Under the pieces are notes generated by a model. It was not told the DNA's origin, ran no database searches, and saw only the letters and a program-made list of their open reading frames with translations. Shown piece after piece: positions 8,951 to 18,749 of a stretch of 64,000 nt of DNA (position 1 is its first letter; the number at the start of each line of letters is the position of its first letter). Source of the stretch: Alicyclobacillus suci (GTDB lineage: Bacteria > Bacillota > Bacilli > Alicyclobacillales > Alicyclobacillaceae); contig NZ_JAFMTW010000002.1 of the NCBI RefSeq assembly GCF_017329615.1, positions 62,001-126,000 of the forward strand, written 5' to 3'. A program made the position numbers and the translations under genes.

Positions 8951-9712
8951 TTGATTGAGGCATTTGTATCTCTGTATCTTTTTTTGGTAGGCGCCGTATT
9001 TGGGTCGTTTGCAACCTTGGTTGGGGAACGTGTGGTTGATGGCGAGTCGATGGTCCGTCCGTCATCGCGGTGTAATCACTGTCAAACGCCACTGCGCCCG
9101 TGGCATCTCGTGCCTGTGGTCTCGTGGATTCTGCTTGGCGGCCGCTGCAGTGTTTGCCACACGCGGATTCCAATGCGTTATCCGGCACAGGAATTGCTGC
9201 TGGGCACGGCGGTAGTCTTGTCGTTCTGGCATCATTCAAACGTGTTGCTCAGCGTTGCGTCCTGTCTCTTGTGGTTTGTTTTGGTGATTGCTGTCAGTAC
9301 AGACCTGACGCATTTGATGGTGCCCAATTGGTTGACCTATCCGAGTTGTCTTGCGCTGTACGCGCTCTGTGCGGTTGGTGAGGGGGATTTTGTTCGACCA
9401 TTGCTCGGAATGGTGGTCGGTTTTGTGATGATTTTCCTGGTACATTTGAGCTCGGGCGGCAGGATGGGGCTGGGTGACGCCAAATTGTACTTGAGTATAG
9501 GTGCGGTGTTGGGGGTAGCGCGCTGTGTAGAATCCTTCATTCTCGCGTGTCTATTTGGCGCGGTTGTCGGCATATTATTGCGATGGACAGGTCACTTGGA
9601 ACGACGCCAATTTATCCCGTTTGTTCCGTTTATTGCAATGGGTGTTGCGTGCGCCAATTTCCTGTTATCCGATTTACCAGACTGGTATCTCCATCATGTG
9701 CTTCATGTATAA
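8951..9712 (+). CDS. comC: Type IV prepilin peptidase (ComC/PilD, A24 family)
   Basis: This polytopic membrane protease cleaves prepilin leaders and usually N-methylates the new N-terminus. It should process the ComG pseudopilins encoded at 26-28 kb. The 253-aa product has two zinc-type Cys pairs (C41-x2-C44, C66-x2-C69) in the cytoplasmic loop and the two catalytic aspartates, D118 in a T-D-L-T-H context and D176 in GLGD. About seven or eight membrane segments are visible. The TTG at 8951 was chosen because GGGGG lies about 8 nt upstream; in-frame TTG 8903 is a less likely longer start. In B. subtilis comC also sits after folC and before spoIIB. Confidence 0.93.
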   Translation: MIEAFVSLYLFLVGAVFGSFATLVGERVVDGESMVRPSSRCNHCQTPLRPWHLVPVVSWILLGGRCSVCHTRIPMRYPAQELLLGTAVVLSFWHHSNVLLSVASCLLWFVLVIAVSTDLTHLMVPNWLTYPSCLALYALCAVGEGDFVRPLLGMVVGFVMIFLVHLSSGGRMGLGDAKLYLSIGAVLGVARCVESFILACLFGAVVGILLRWTGHLERRQFIPFVPFIAMGVACANFLLSDLPDWYLHHVLHV

Positions 9713-9883
9713 GCGTGGTTTTATATCGAGAAAATCCTTGATATACCGCTTGTTGACGCATCCTGTCGGAATTTCGATAGGGCTTGCAGGGCAGACGCCG
9801 ACATGTTTCAGCAACAATTGTCATACCGTCTGATATACACTATCCCCAAGTCTAGAAGGAAGGTTTGGCTGACAGAAGTTGTC

Positions 9884-9912
9884 TTGCATTTGTAGAGGGG
9901 GATCGTTATACT
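9884..9912 (+). promoter_or_regulatory. Sigma-A promoter for the 3D-domain protein gene
   Basis: TTGCAT (9884-9889) and TATACT (9907-9912) have an exact 17-nt spacer, 65 nt ahead of the GTG start. The remaining 9713-9883 shows no other clear element. Confidence 0.7.
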
Positions 9913-9977
9913 AACCGCAACCCGGAGCCCCCTATCAGCCTTCTTTCTTTCGTGAATAGTTAGGAAGAGGTGATGGA

Positions 9978-10964
9978 GTGCGTCTACCAAAGTCGAAAAC
10001 CGTTTACGCCACTGCTGCAGCAGCACTGACGCTGCTGGGCGGCGCAGCGACCACGTATGGTGCTGCGTTTAAGACGGTAACGGTCCAAGACAGCGGGCAA
10101 CGCAAGACGGTACGTGGATTTTGCACAGGCACGGTAGGACAATTTCTCGGCAAGTACGGTATCCACGTAGATCAAAGAGAGCGCGTCAGCCCGGCGCTTG
10201 ATAGCCCTGTGCAAAACAACATGACGGTCGTAATTGAACATCCGAAGACGATTACTATAAACGACCAAGGTCAGTTGGTTAGTGTATCGACGTTTGATAA
10301 GACAGTGCAGAAACTTTTGCAAGACCAGGGAATCACCCTTACGAAGTCCGACCATCTCAGTGTCCCGGTAGATTCATCGTTGTCGGGTGGAGAGACTATC
10401 TCCATTCATCGCACTTCTCGCAAGGTATCCACTAGGACGCAGGAAATACCGTATCAGACCATACGTCGCCGAACATCTGAGTTGACTTCTGGAGATGAAC
10501 GCGTGGTGACGCACGGTGTGACAGGGTTGATGCAGATTGAGACGACGAGTGTTTACCGGGATGGTCACAAGATTTCTGAGAGCGTAAAAAAACATATCGT
10601 TCGAAACCCAGTGGACAGCGTAGTGGAAGTTGGCACCGCGCCAGCCGTTCACCATTACACGCTTGCGAGCCGCAGCAGTGCGCCGACCAGTAGTCTCTAC
10701 AGGTCGTCGCTGACTGTGCTTGCCACCGCGTATGCGGCAGGCGGTACGACGGCGTCTGGGCGCCCCGCGCAGCCGGGTGTCATCGCGGTAGATCCGCGTG
10801 TCATTCCGCTTGGTACGCGCGTGTATGTACCAGGTGTCGGTGAATTGGTGGCTGCGGATACAGGCGGAGCCATTGTCGGCAATCATATCGACATTTGTAT
10901 GTCGTCTGAGTCGGCTGCTGAAAGTTGGGGAGAACGCACGATTACAATTTACATCCTCAATTGA
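9978..10964 (+). CDS. YabE-type protein: DUF348, G5 and 3D (double-psi barrel) domains
   Basis: This is an exported or membrane-anchored cell-wall protein. Proteins with this domain set resemble resuscitation-promoting factors and are thought to cleave peptidoglycan glycan strands. The 328-aa chain has an N-terminal signal or anchor (about 10-30), two DUF348 repeats (about 32-75 and 87-130), a G5-like domain (about 140-205) and a C-terminal 3D domain (about 235-328). The 3D Asp residues are in A-V-D-P-x-V-I-P-L-G, A-A-D-T-G-G and H-I-D-I. GAGG lies upstream of the GTG. It has its own promoter and a strong terminator, so it is a one-gene unit. Substrate is inferred from the family. Confidence 0.9.
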   Translation: MRLPKSKTVYATAAAALTLLGGAATTYGAAFKTVTVQDSGQRKTVRGFCTGTVGQFLGKYGIHVDQRERVSPALDSPVQNNMTVVIEHPKTITINDQGQLVSVSTFDKTVQKLLQDQGITLTKSDHLSVPVDSSLSGGETISIHRTSRKVSTRTQEIPYQTIRRRTSELTSGDERVVTHGVTGLMQIETTSVYRDGHKISESVKKHIVRNPVDSVVEVGTAPAVHHYTLASRSSAPTSSLYRSSLTVLATAYAAGGTTASGRPAQPGVIAVDPRVIPLGTRVYVPGVGELVAADTGGAIVGNHIDICMSSESAAESWGERTITIYILN

Positions 10965-11019
10965 TAGTATCCCTCATCATGAGGGAGCTTATATGAAGGG
11001 TGATAGGGTTAAGGGGTCT

Positions 11020-11052
11020 ACGCGTGAAACTTCGGTTTCACGCGTTTTTTTT
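11020..11052 (+). terminator. Terminator after the 3D-domain gene
   Basis: An 11-bp perfect stem ACGCGTGAAAC / GTTTCACGCGT closes a TTCG tetraloop and is followed by a T-run. Confidence 0.93.
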
Positions 11053-11197
11053 CGTGCGCTCAAGAATAGGTTCGTTTACAATCAGGATCCTTCACGATGA
11101 AACTTCGTGCAGTCTGTTGATGGTCAGACGCAGGACATCGCAACGCTTGTAGCGAATCATGTTGCAAGACTATGAATCGTGTCGAAGAGGTGCCTGT

Positions 11198-12223
11198 ATG
11201 CGTATCGACCAAGTGCTGTCTCGGGCTGCTGAACTGCGCGCGAGTGATGTTCATCTGGGGGCCGGTCATTCACCTACATTTCGGGTTGACGGCCAATTGA
11301 TGAAGGAAGGCGCGACCATTACAAACGAACAAATTGAGTCATGGATTCAGGAACTCTTGAGCGCTGAAGAATTTGAACGGCTGCGTCGCGAAGGTGAAGT
11401 CGATTTGTCGTATAGCGATGGCGAAGGTTCTCGTTATCGCGTGAACGCATTCCAACAGCAGGGCCTTTTGGCGGTGGCGATTCGGCCCATCCCCAAGTTG
11501 ATTCCGTCCTTGACCGAACTCCGCCTGCCACCGGATATCACGCGCCTTATTAGTCAACCTCACGGTTTAATTCTCGTGACGGGTCCGACAGGCAGTGGCA
11601 AGACGACGACACTCGCTTCGTTGATTCACGAAATTAACGTGACCAGCGCTAAACATATCATCACGTTGGAAGATCCCATTGAGTACGTCCACGAACACGT
11701 GCAATCGGTCATTCATCAACGGCAAATCGGCCGGGATACAGCAGGGTTTGCACCTGCGCTGCGCGCTGCATTGCGGCAAGATCCGGACGTTATCCTCGTT
11801 GGCGAATTGCGCGATTTGGAGACGGTCAGGACAGCGGTTACGGCGTCGGAAACAGGTCATTTGGTTCTCTCGACGTTGCATACGGGAGACGCGGTACAGA
11901 CCATCGATAGACTGATTGATATGTTTCCCGTCGAGCAACAGGCGCAAGTGCGGTCGCAACTCTCGTCTGTCCTATTAGGGGTTTTGTCGCAGCGCCTTTT
12001 GCCACAAACAGGCGGTGGTCGTGTCGCCCTGGCGGAATTGTTGATTAATACCCCTGCTGTCGCCAATTTAATTCGCACCCAGAAGACGCATCAATTGCGC
12101 TCAGTCATGCAAACATCCCGACAAATTGGGATGCAGACATTTGCGATGGCGGCTCGAGAGCGGATGCAATCGGGCGTCATTTCTATGGAATCTGCAAAAC
12201 CTTGGTTGGACATAACGGCATAG
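11198..12223 (+). CDS. pilT: Type IV pilus retraction ATPase PilT
   Basis: PilT is a hexameric cytoplasmic ATPase that depolymerises type IV pili. The 341-aa protein has the N-terminal PAS-like domain, Walker A GPTGSGKTTT (129-138), the acidic Walker B region D-P-D-V-I-L-V-G-E-L-R-D, the His box L-S-T-L-H-T, and a C-terminal A-N-L-I-R motif resembling the PilT-specific A-I-R-N-L-I-R-E retraction motif. This separates it from ComGA/PilB assembly ATPases. The ATG at 11198 follows AAGAGGTG by about 7 nt. It lies between the YabE-like gene and spoIIB, not next to comG. Its presence implies retractable pili, which is inference. Confidence 0.93.
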   Translation: MRIDQVLSRAAELRASDVHLGAGHSPTFRVDGQLMKEGATITNEQIESWIQELLSAEEFERLRREGEVDLSYSDGEGSRYRVNAFQQQGLLAVAIRPIPKLIPSLTELRLPPDITRLISQPHGLILVTGPTGSGKTTTLASLIHEINVTSAKHIITLEDPIEYVHEHVQSVIHQRQIGRDTAGFAPALRAALRQDPDVILVGELRDLETVRTAVTASETGHLVLSTLHTGDAVQTIDRLIDMFPVEQQAQVRSQLSSVLLGVLSQRLLPQTGGGRVALAELLINTPAVANLIRTQKTHQLRSVMQTSRQIGMQTFAMAARERMQSGVISMESAKPWLDITA

Positions 12224-12274
12224 TTGCTAGTTTCCGCTCATAGAGTCATAGTATCTGAGACTCGGGAGGAAACG

Positions 12275-13375
12275 ATGATGGCTGAGAGTGGAGCGCACAA
12301 GTATACGACGCACTCATCGTCCATTCTTGTTCGTCTAGGCGATAAGGCGTGGGAGATTCATCCTGACGGCGACAAAGAAAATCGGTTTACTGGAGAAGAA
12401 ACGTCCGCGGTGACGCCAGAGGATAGCCGTAAGGTGTATATGTCTAGTGAAGCGGTGCGCGAGGCGGTGCGCAAAACGGTGGACTCGACAAACGACCGCC
12501 GTTTACAGGTTCCATCAGGACAGTTTGGAAGAGTTCCACGGTTTGCAAATGCCCCATGGAAGGCGCTCATGATGTGGGTGGCCAAATTAGCTGCGTCTGT
12601 GGTGTATACATTATTCCCTCGAAAAGGAAACCGTAGTTTGGCTGCTTTACAAGGTGGTTTATCGGTTGGCATGGTATTCGGGTGCATCGCGATGTTTTTG
12701 TTTCATCAGATGTCTCCTGCAGCTGCGGCGGACCTTGAAAATACGAAGACGACGAAACCTCAGTCGACGCATGTGGCAGCCATGACGACGCCGACGCGCG
12801 CTTTGAACTTGCCAGGTAACCACGTCTATTTTGTGACTTTAGGTACATATGCTACGGAGGCGAAGGCGAAGGCGGCCGCTGCCAGCGCAGGGAAACAGGG
12901 TGTGTCAGCGACTGTTGTTCCGATGAATGGCTATGCTGTGGTTGCGTCTGGCGCCGTCGTCGAAGCGGATGCGAACGCGCTTGCCGCGCAGTTACGCAAG
13001 TCCCATTTGAACGCAAACGTCGCATCTGTGGTTGAGACGGCCCGTCCAATTCAGGTGCTCGGCAATGCGGACGGCTCCACAATCACTGCGACGCAACGAT
13101 GGTTAGCACAGACGTCAAGCGGCTTATTGGCTTTGGATACGTGGTTGTCCGATCACGGCCGCGTCGTCGATGCCCAAACTGCGCTGGCCTTGGCTATCAA
13201 AAGCTATCCGGGTGATGCCGCCGTCGCAGAGACGGGGATTGGCAGTCAGTTGACGGCGCTGCAGGCCTCGTTGCAATCGGCCAATCAAGCGTTTTTACAG
13301 CGCAATCAAACCAATTCCATGAAATATTTGATAAAATCGCTCATCGAATTGAAAAATTTACAGGGGATCAATTGA
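12275..13375 (+). CDS. spoIIB: SpoIIB-like SPOR-domain membrane protein
   Basis: SpoIIB localises to sporulation septa and helps engulfment begin. The 366-aa product has a hydrophilic cytoplasmic N-terminus (1-123), a single membrane segment (about 124-149) and an extracytoplasmic SPOR domain (about 184-255, H-V-Y-F-V-T-L-G-T-Y motif) that would bind denuded glycan, followed by a helical tail. GGGAGGAAACG precedes the ATG. The family call comes from this architecture and from the position between comC and radC-mre, exactly where spoIIB sits in B. subtilis. Sequence identity to SpoIIB was not measured. Confidence 0.78.
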   Translation: MMAESGAHKYTTHSSSILVRLGDKAWEIHPDGDKENRFTGEETSAVTPEDSRKVYMSSEAVREAVRKTVDSTNDRRLQVPSGQFGRVPRFANAPWKALMMWVAKLAASVVYTLFPRKGNRSLAALQGGLSVGMVFGCIAMFLFHQMSPAAAADLENTKTTKPQSTHVAAMTTPTRALNLPGNHVYFVTLGTYATEAKAKAAAASAGKQGVSATVVPMNGYAVVASGAVVEADANALAAQLRKSHLNANVASVVETARPIQVLGNADGSTITATQRWLAQTSSGLLALDTWLSDHGRVVDAQTALALAIKSYPGDAAVAETGIGSQLTALQASLQSANQAFLQRNQTNSMKYLIKSLIELKNLQGIN

Positions 13376-13480
13376 GCGGGTACTTCGATTATAATGGAAT
13401 CGACAACGTTCGGCAGGAATTTCTTCTATTGTGTCGAAACATGTCCGTCATGCGCAATTTAGACTGTTTGGGGTGAGATT

Positions 13481-13729
13481 ATGCGCAGTGGCGGTTGGCA
13501 CAAAGTAGGCCTGGTGATTGCTGCGAGTGTTGTCGGTACGTTAGCCGACATCCTGCTTGCCAGTCGACTGCCAGCGTTGGAACCTCATACGCACGTATCT
13601 TGGCATCCAAGTGTCAATTTAGCTGTCATCCAGTTCTCACTATCGTTGACCTTGACGGTGAACTGGGGCACACTTGTCGGATTTGTGTGTGGCTGTCTTC
13701 TTGCACGCCGCTCGAAACGCTCCAAATAA
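13481..13729 (+). CDS. DUF4321-type small membrane protein
   Basis: The 82-aa protein has an N-terminal membrane segment (about 9-27) and a second one (about 57-75) ending in an Arg-rich cytoplasmic tail. The central L-x-F-S-L-x-L-x-x-N-x-G pattern and the position before radC-mreB fit DUF4321, a family found in this neighbourhood in other Firmicutes. No function is established. GGGGTGA is 5 nt before the ATG. maf, usually here, is absent. Confidence 0.72.
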   Translation: MRSGGWHKVGLVIAASVVGTLADILLASRLPALEPHTHVSWHPSVNLAVIQFSLSLTLTVNWGTLVGFVCGCLLARRSKRSK

Positions 13730-13832
13730 AGTTTTGCGTTTTGAGTCAATGCGATATACATAGACACTTTAGGGTTTGTGGTGTCCGATGTTCCTTCGTA
13801 CAGTGTAGGAAACTACCTGTGGAGGGATTCAC

Positions 13833-14531
13833 TTGCTTGCGGACAAGAATCAATTGCTCACACCGTCGATACCCACTGAACAACCTCGTGAACGATTATT
13901 GCACTTAGGTCCGGGTGCATTGCGGGCGGACGAGTTGCTTGCGTGTATTATGCAGTCCGGAAATGGACGCCAGACGGTATTTGATATTGCTCATGCGCTT
14001 CTGGAGAACGTTGGCGGATTGTACGCGCTCGTCGATACGGAAGTCGCAGAGTTGTTAAATGTTCCGGGGATTGGGCGCGCAAAGGCGATTCAAATCGCGG
14101 CCGCCATCGAGCTGGGTCGACGTATTGCGCAAAAGCCGAGCGAGACGAGGTTACAAATTCGTACGGCAGAGGACGCAGCCAGGTATGTTATGGATAGGAT
14201 GAGGTACCTTAAAAAGGAACATTTTGTAACGCTGCTCTTAGATACCAAGCACAGGCTTGTTGCGGAAGAGACGTGTTCCATCGGAAGCCTGGATGCGTCG
14301 ATTGTTCATCCACGGGAGATTTTTCGGCGTGCAGTACGGCGAGTTGCGTCTGCCATTCTTTGTGTGCACAACCACCCAAGTGGTGATCCGACGCCGAGTC
14401 CGGAGGATATTGCGGTCACGGAACGGTTGATGCAAGCTGGCCGCGTACTAGGTATCGATGTGCTTGACCATCTCATTATTGGAGACGGGCGCTTTATCAG
14501 CTTGCGAGCGGCTGGTTATATGGACAAATGA
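13833..14531 (+). CDS. radC: RadC-family JAMM-domain protein
   Basis: RadC proteins are widespread; the original DNA-repair role is not well supported. The 232-aa product has a helix-hairpin-helix region (about 72-90, V-P-G-I-G-R) and a JAMM/MPN+ metalloprotease-like domain with HNHPSGDPTPS (179-189) as zinc motif. TTG start with GGAGGG 7 nt upstream. It is immediately upstream of mreB, as in most Firmicutes. Confidence 0.96.
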   Translation: MLADKNQLLTPSIPTEQPRERLLHLGPGALRADELLACIMQSGNGRQTVFDIAHALLENVGGLYALVDTEVAELLNVPGIGRAKAIQIAAAIELGRRIAQKPSETRLQIRTAEDAARYVMDRMRYLKKEHFVTLLLDTKHRLVAEETCSIGSLDASIVHPREIFRRAVRRVASAILCVHNHPSGDPTPSPEDIAVTERLMQAGRVLGIDVLDHLIIGDGRFISLRAAGYMDK

Positions 14532-15590
<1,059 letters not shown>

Positions 15591-15616
15591 GTACCAGAAG
15601 GGGAAGAGGGATACGG

Positions 15617-16492
15617 GTGTCCCGTTACCTAACGAGTCGACGCTTGTTTTTGCTTTTGGGTAGCATTATTGTCCTGGTCGTCATCGCTGGATTGACGATT
15701 TCGAGGACAGGCCGCACGGCCAGTTGGCCGGAGCAGATTGTGATGAATGTCGAAAACACGGTATCCGGATGGGTATATCGGCCTGTCAGCAAACTTACCG
15801 CGTTTTTCGGCGGTCTGCACGATTTGCGCCAAATGTATGTGGAAAACGCCGAGTTGAAACACGATATGCAGGATTATCAAAGTTTGAAAGCGCAGTTGAA
15901 CGACGCGGAAGCGGAGAACAATCGGCTTCGCCAAATGGTTCACTTCGCACAGGGCGCAGGGAAGTCTCTGCCGCGGGTTCCTGCGCACGTGGTTGGCCGT
16001 GAGCCGTCTGAATGGAATTCACAGTTGACCATTGATGCAGGTAGCGCGCAGGGTGTGCGGCCGGACATGGCTGTGGTGGCGCCGGACGGGAGTTTGGTTG
16101 GCCGCGTGGAAAAGGTTGCGTCGCACAGCGCGAAGGTCGACTTGATTACGGATACGCAGGTCGGTGACGGTGTGTCGGCATTCGCGGACACGTCATCGGT
16201 TCAGCCATTCGGTGTCGTCACCGGATCGACACGGAATCAGGGTGCATTGGACATGACTTTCTGGGGTTCGCTCGTGCAACTGCCTGCCAAGCAATTGGTT
16301 GGCCAGGAAGTGGTGACGTCAGGTTTGAGTGACGTGTTCCCAAGAGGGATTGTCATCGGGAAAATCACGAAGGTACAGTATGGGCCGCACAATACGGTGC
16401 AAACGGCGGTCGTGCAGCCAGCGGCGAATTTGGACTATCTGCAAGATGTCTTTGTCGTTCGCACGACGAATCAGGCGGGGCAGGGCCAATGA
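15617..16492 (+). CDS. mreC: Rod-shape determining protein MreC
   Basis: MreC is a bitopic membrane protein linking MreB to extracellular penicillin-binding proteins. The 291-aa chain has a cytoplasmic Arg-rich start, one membrane segment (about 10-28), a coiled coil (about 66-112) and the double beta-barrel MreC domain (about 120-280). GTG start after AGAGGG. It overlaps mreD by 4 nt. Confidence 0.96.
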   Translation: MSRYLTSRRLFLLLGSIIVLVVIAGLTISRTGRTASWPEQIVMNVENTVSGWVYRPVSKLTAFFGGLHDLRQMYVENAELKHDMQDYQSLKAQLNDAEAENNRLRQMVHFAQGAGKSLPRVPAHVVGREPSEWNSQLTIDAGSAQGVRPDMAVVAPDGSLVGRVEKVASHSAKVDLITDTQVGDGVSAFADTSSVQPFGVVTGSTRNQGALDMTFWGSLVQLPAKQLVGQEVVTSGLSDVFPRGIVIGKITKVQYGPHNTVQTAVVQPAANLDYLQDVFVVRTTNQAGQGQ

Positions 16493-17004
16493 AACTCACC
16501 ATCGCATTTTTGATGTTGTGGGTCGGCTTAATTTTGGAGGCGACGGTATTTCAAATTCCGCCGATGAACGCGATTCATCCAGGCTTTGTCCTGGTGATTC
16601 TCGTGCTTATTGCGTTGATGCGCGGTCCGAATACTGCGGTTGTCATGGCTGTGTTGATTGGGCTTATCGAAGACATTTCGTACGGTTCTTTCATTGGGTT
16701 AAACGCATTTTCCTATGGGTTGATTGCCTACTTCTCTGGGGCACTTTTTGGGCAGTTCTTGCATCGCAACTTGGCTGTGACGTTCATTGACACATTGATG
16801 ATGACGTTTGTCTATACGTGGATTACATATGGTTTGACACGGTTGTTTGACGTGACAGCGGATAGGCCAATCTTCGTCTTCCAACAGTCACTTGTCTCGA
16901 TGATGGTCAATGGACTTTTGGTATTGATGTTGTATCCGCTAGTTACGCGGCTGTTTACCAATCACAAACGAAATCGATACAACGTCTCGAATGGAGACGT
17001 TTGA
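16489..17004 (+). CDS. mreD: Rod-shape determining protein MreD
   Basis: MreD is an integral membrane member of the elongasome. The 171-aa protein has about five to six membrane helices, the expected size and topology, and the conserved early region with E-A-T-V and P-G-F-V-L-V. The ATGA overlap with mreC indicates translational coupling. A terminator follows, so mreBCD is closed off from minCD. Confidence 0.95.
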   Translation: MKLTIAFLMLWVGLILEATVFQIPPMNAIHPGFVLVILVLIALMRGPNTAVVMAVLIGLIEDISYGSFIGLNAFSYGLIAYFSGALFGQFLHRNLAVTFIDTLMMTFVYTWITYGLTRLFDVTADRPIFVFQQSLVSMMVNGLLVLMLYPLVTRLFTNHKRNRYNVSNGDV

Positions 17005-17020
17005 GTATCGTCGCAGGTGC

Positions 17021-17051
17021 AAAAAACGACCCGCTCGCGGGTTGTTTTTTT
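17021..17051 (+). terminator. Terminator after mreD
   Basis: A CGACCCGC / GCGGGTTG stem preceded by six As is followed by seven Ts. Confidence 0.88.
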
Positions 17052-17123
17052 GTTTGAGAAGGAAAACCCGCTTGCAAACGCGAATAAAGCCTTTCGGGCA
17101 AGTGCCACCCTGGAGGGAATTTT

Positions 17124-17846
17124 GTGATTGTCAACAGTGAAGCGTTGTATGAGACGAAGCCGCTCGTCACTGTGAAAGGGACGCGGGACGGACTTCTTTT
17201 TCTTCTAGATGAACAGTCCGATATGGACGATTTATGCGCGTACGTGAGCAATTTGTTGTCTGGTGAGTCTGGCAAGGTGTTTGATGGCCCGATGGTTGAA
17301 ATCGTCGTCGATTACGGGCGCCGAAAGCTCACGCCGGCGGATTGCAATCGTATTTTGTCCCTGTTTCTGGCACGTGAAAATTTTGTTTTGCGGACTTGGG
17401 GTTCCGGCACAGAGGCGCGGCAGTCACTGTTCTATCGCAACCGGACCACTCGGCGACAGACGATTTATCACGGGGTTGTGCGTGCGGGTGAGCCGCTGTC
17501 GTTTGACGGAGATGTGGTCATTATTGGAGATGTCAATCCGAGTGCGCACGTGCGCGCCACGGGTGATATTTACGTGTTCGGGAGGCTGTTGGGTATCGCA
17601 CATGCCGGCGTCTCCGGGGATTCGAGCAGCATCATCGCGGCGACGGAATTTTCGCCGATGCAACTGCGCATCTGTGACACGGTCAGTCGCGCGCCGACAT
17701 TGCACGAGCAGCCGATGCAGGCATTTATGGAGTTCGCATATTTGGATAATGGACATTTGGCTGTCTCCCACATGCGATATTTTGCGCAGTGGGAAAAGGC
17801 GCGTAGTCGCGAGAGAGAGACCACACAGAAGGGGAGTCGTGCATGA
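17124..17846 (+). CDS. minC: Septum site-determining protein MinC
   Basis: MinC blocks FtsZ assembly away from midcell when recruited by MinD. The 240-aa product has the N-terminal FtsZ-inhibiting domain (about 1-105) and the C-terminal right-handed beta-helix (about 120-220) with the H-V-R-A-x-G-D-I-Y-V-F-G-R-L-x-G-x-A-H-A-G signature. GTG start with GGAGGG upstream. It overlaps minD by 4 nt. Confidence 0.96.
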   Translation: MIVNSEALYETKPLVTVKGTRDGLLFLLDEQSDMDDLCAYVSNLLSGESGKVFDGPMVEIVVDYGRRKLTPADCNRILSLFLARENFVLRTWGSGTEARQSLFYRNRTTRRQTIYHGVVRAGEPLSFDGDVVIIGDVNPSAHVRATGDIYVFGRLLGIAHAGVSGDSSSIIAATEFSPMQLRICDTVSRAPTLHEQPMQAFMEFAYLDNGHLAVSHMRYFAQWEKARSRERETTQKGSRA

Positions 17847-18637
17847 GTTCGGCCATTGTAGTGACCTCAGGCAAGGGCGGGGTAGGGAAAACCACGTCGA
17901 CCGCGAATATCGCAACGGCACTCGCCCTGTTGGGGAAAAAGGTATGTATTGTCGACGCGGACATTGGGTTGCGCAACTTGGATGTCGTCATGGGTCTGGA
18001 AAATCGGATTATCTACGACATTATCGACGTTGCGAACGGTGACTGTCGCTTGCAGCAGGCGCTGATCCGGGACAAACGGTTCGAACAGTTGGTGTTGTTG
18101 CCAGCTGCGCAGACCAAGGATAAGCGGGCGCTTACGCCGGACGTCATGAAGCGTTTGGTCGCGGAGCTCAAGGCGGATTACGAGTATATTGTGATCGATT
18201 GCCCAGCAGGCATTGAAGAGGGGTTTAAGGTCGCGGTGGCACCTGCGGATTTTGCGATTGTCGTGACGACCCCTGAGAATACTGCTGTGCGCGACGCCGA
18301 CCGCGTGATTGGGTTGCTCGAACGCGAACAAGTTGGGTCGCCTCGACTCATCATCAATCGCATTCGACCACAAATGGTAAAACGCGGTGAAATGTTGGAT
18401 ATCGACGAGATTGTCCAGATTTTGGCATGTGATTTGCTGGGGATTGTGCCGGATGACGAGTCGGTTATCAAAAATTCAAATTTGGGCGAGCCAAGCGCAA
18501 TGAATCCGGATACGCCTGCCGGTTTAGCGTATCGCAACATTGCAAGGCGAATTCTTGGTGATTCAGTGCCGCTGATGTCTCTTGAAGAAAAATCTGGTCT
18601 GTGGGGTCGCGTTAAACGATTGATTTCGGGCCGCTAA
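17843..18637 (+). CDS. minD: Septum site-determining ATPase MinD
   Basis: MinD is a membrane-binding ParA/MinD-type ATPase that recruits MinC. The 264-aa protein has the deviant Walker A GKGGVGKTT (10-18) and ends in an amphipathic W-G-R-V-K-R-L-I helix, the membrane-targeting sequence. The start is coupled to minC. No minE is present, consistent with a DivIVA/MinJ-type system, though those genes lie outside this window. Confidence 0.98.
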   Translation: MSSAIVVTSGKGGVGKTTSTANIATALALLGKKVCIVDADIGLRNLDVVMGLENRIIYDIIDVANGDCRLQQALIRDKRFEQLVLLPAAQTKDKRALTPDVMKRLVAELKADYEYIVIDCPAGIEEGFKVAVAPADFAIVVTTPENTAVRDADRVIGLLEREQVGSPRLIINRIRPQMVKRGEMLDIDEIVQILACDLLGIVPDDESVIKNSNLGEPSAMNPDTPAGLAYRNIARRILGDSVPLMSLEEKSGLWGRVKRLISGR

Positions 18638-18653
18638 ACGGACGACAGAAGCA

Positions 18654-18692
18654 TATAAAAAAGCGGACTCTGCTCGGGTCCGCTTTTTTATA
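18654..18692 (+). terminator. Terminator after minD
   Basis: GCGGACTC and GGGTCCGC arms (one G-T pair) are flanked by A6 and T6 and extend into TATA/TATA. The symmetry would allow bidirectional use. Confidence 0.92.
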
Positions 18693-18749
18693 CATACTTG
18701 TCCCTTGTCGCTCATAACCATGTGGTGAGAGTGAGAGGGGGGAGTGCCT

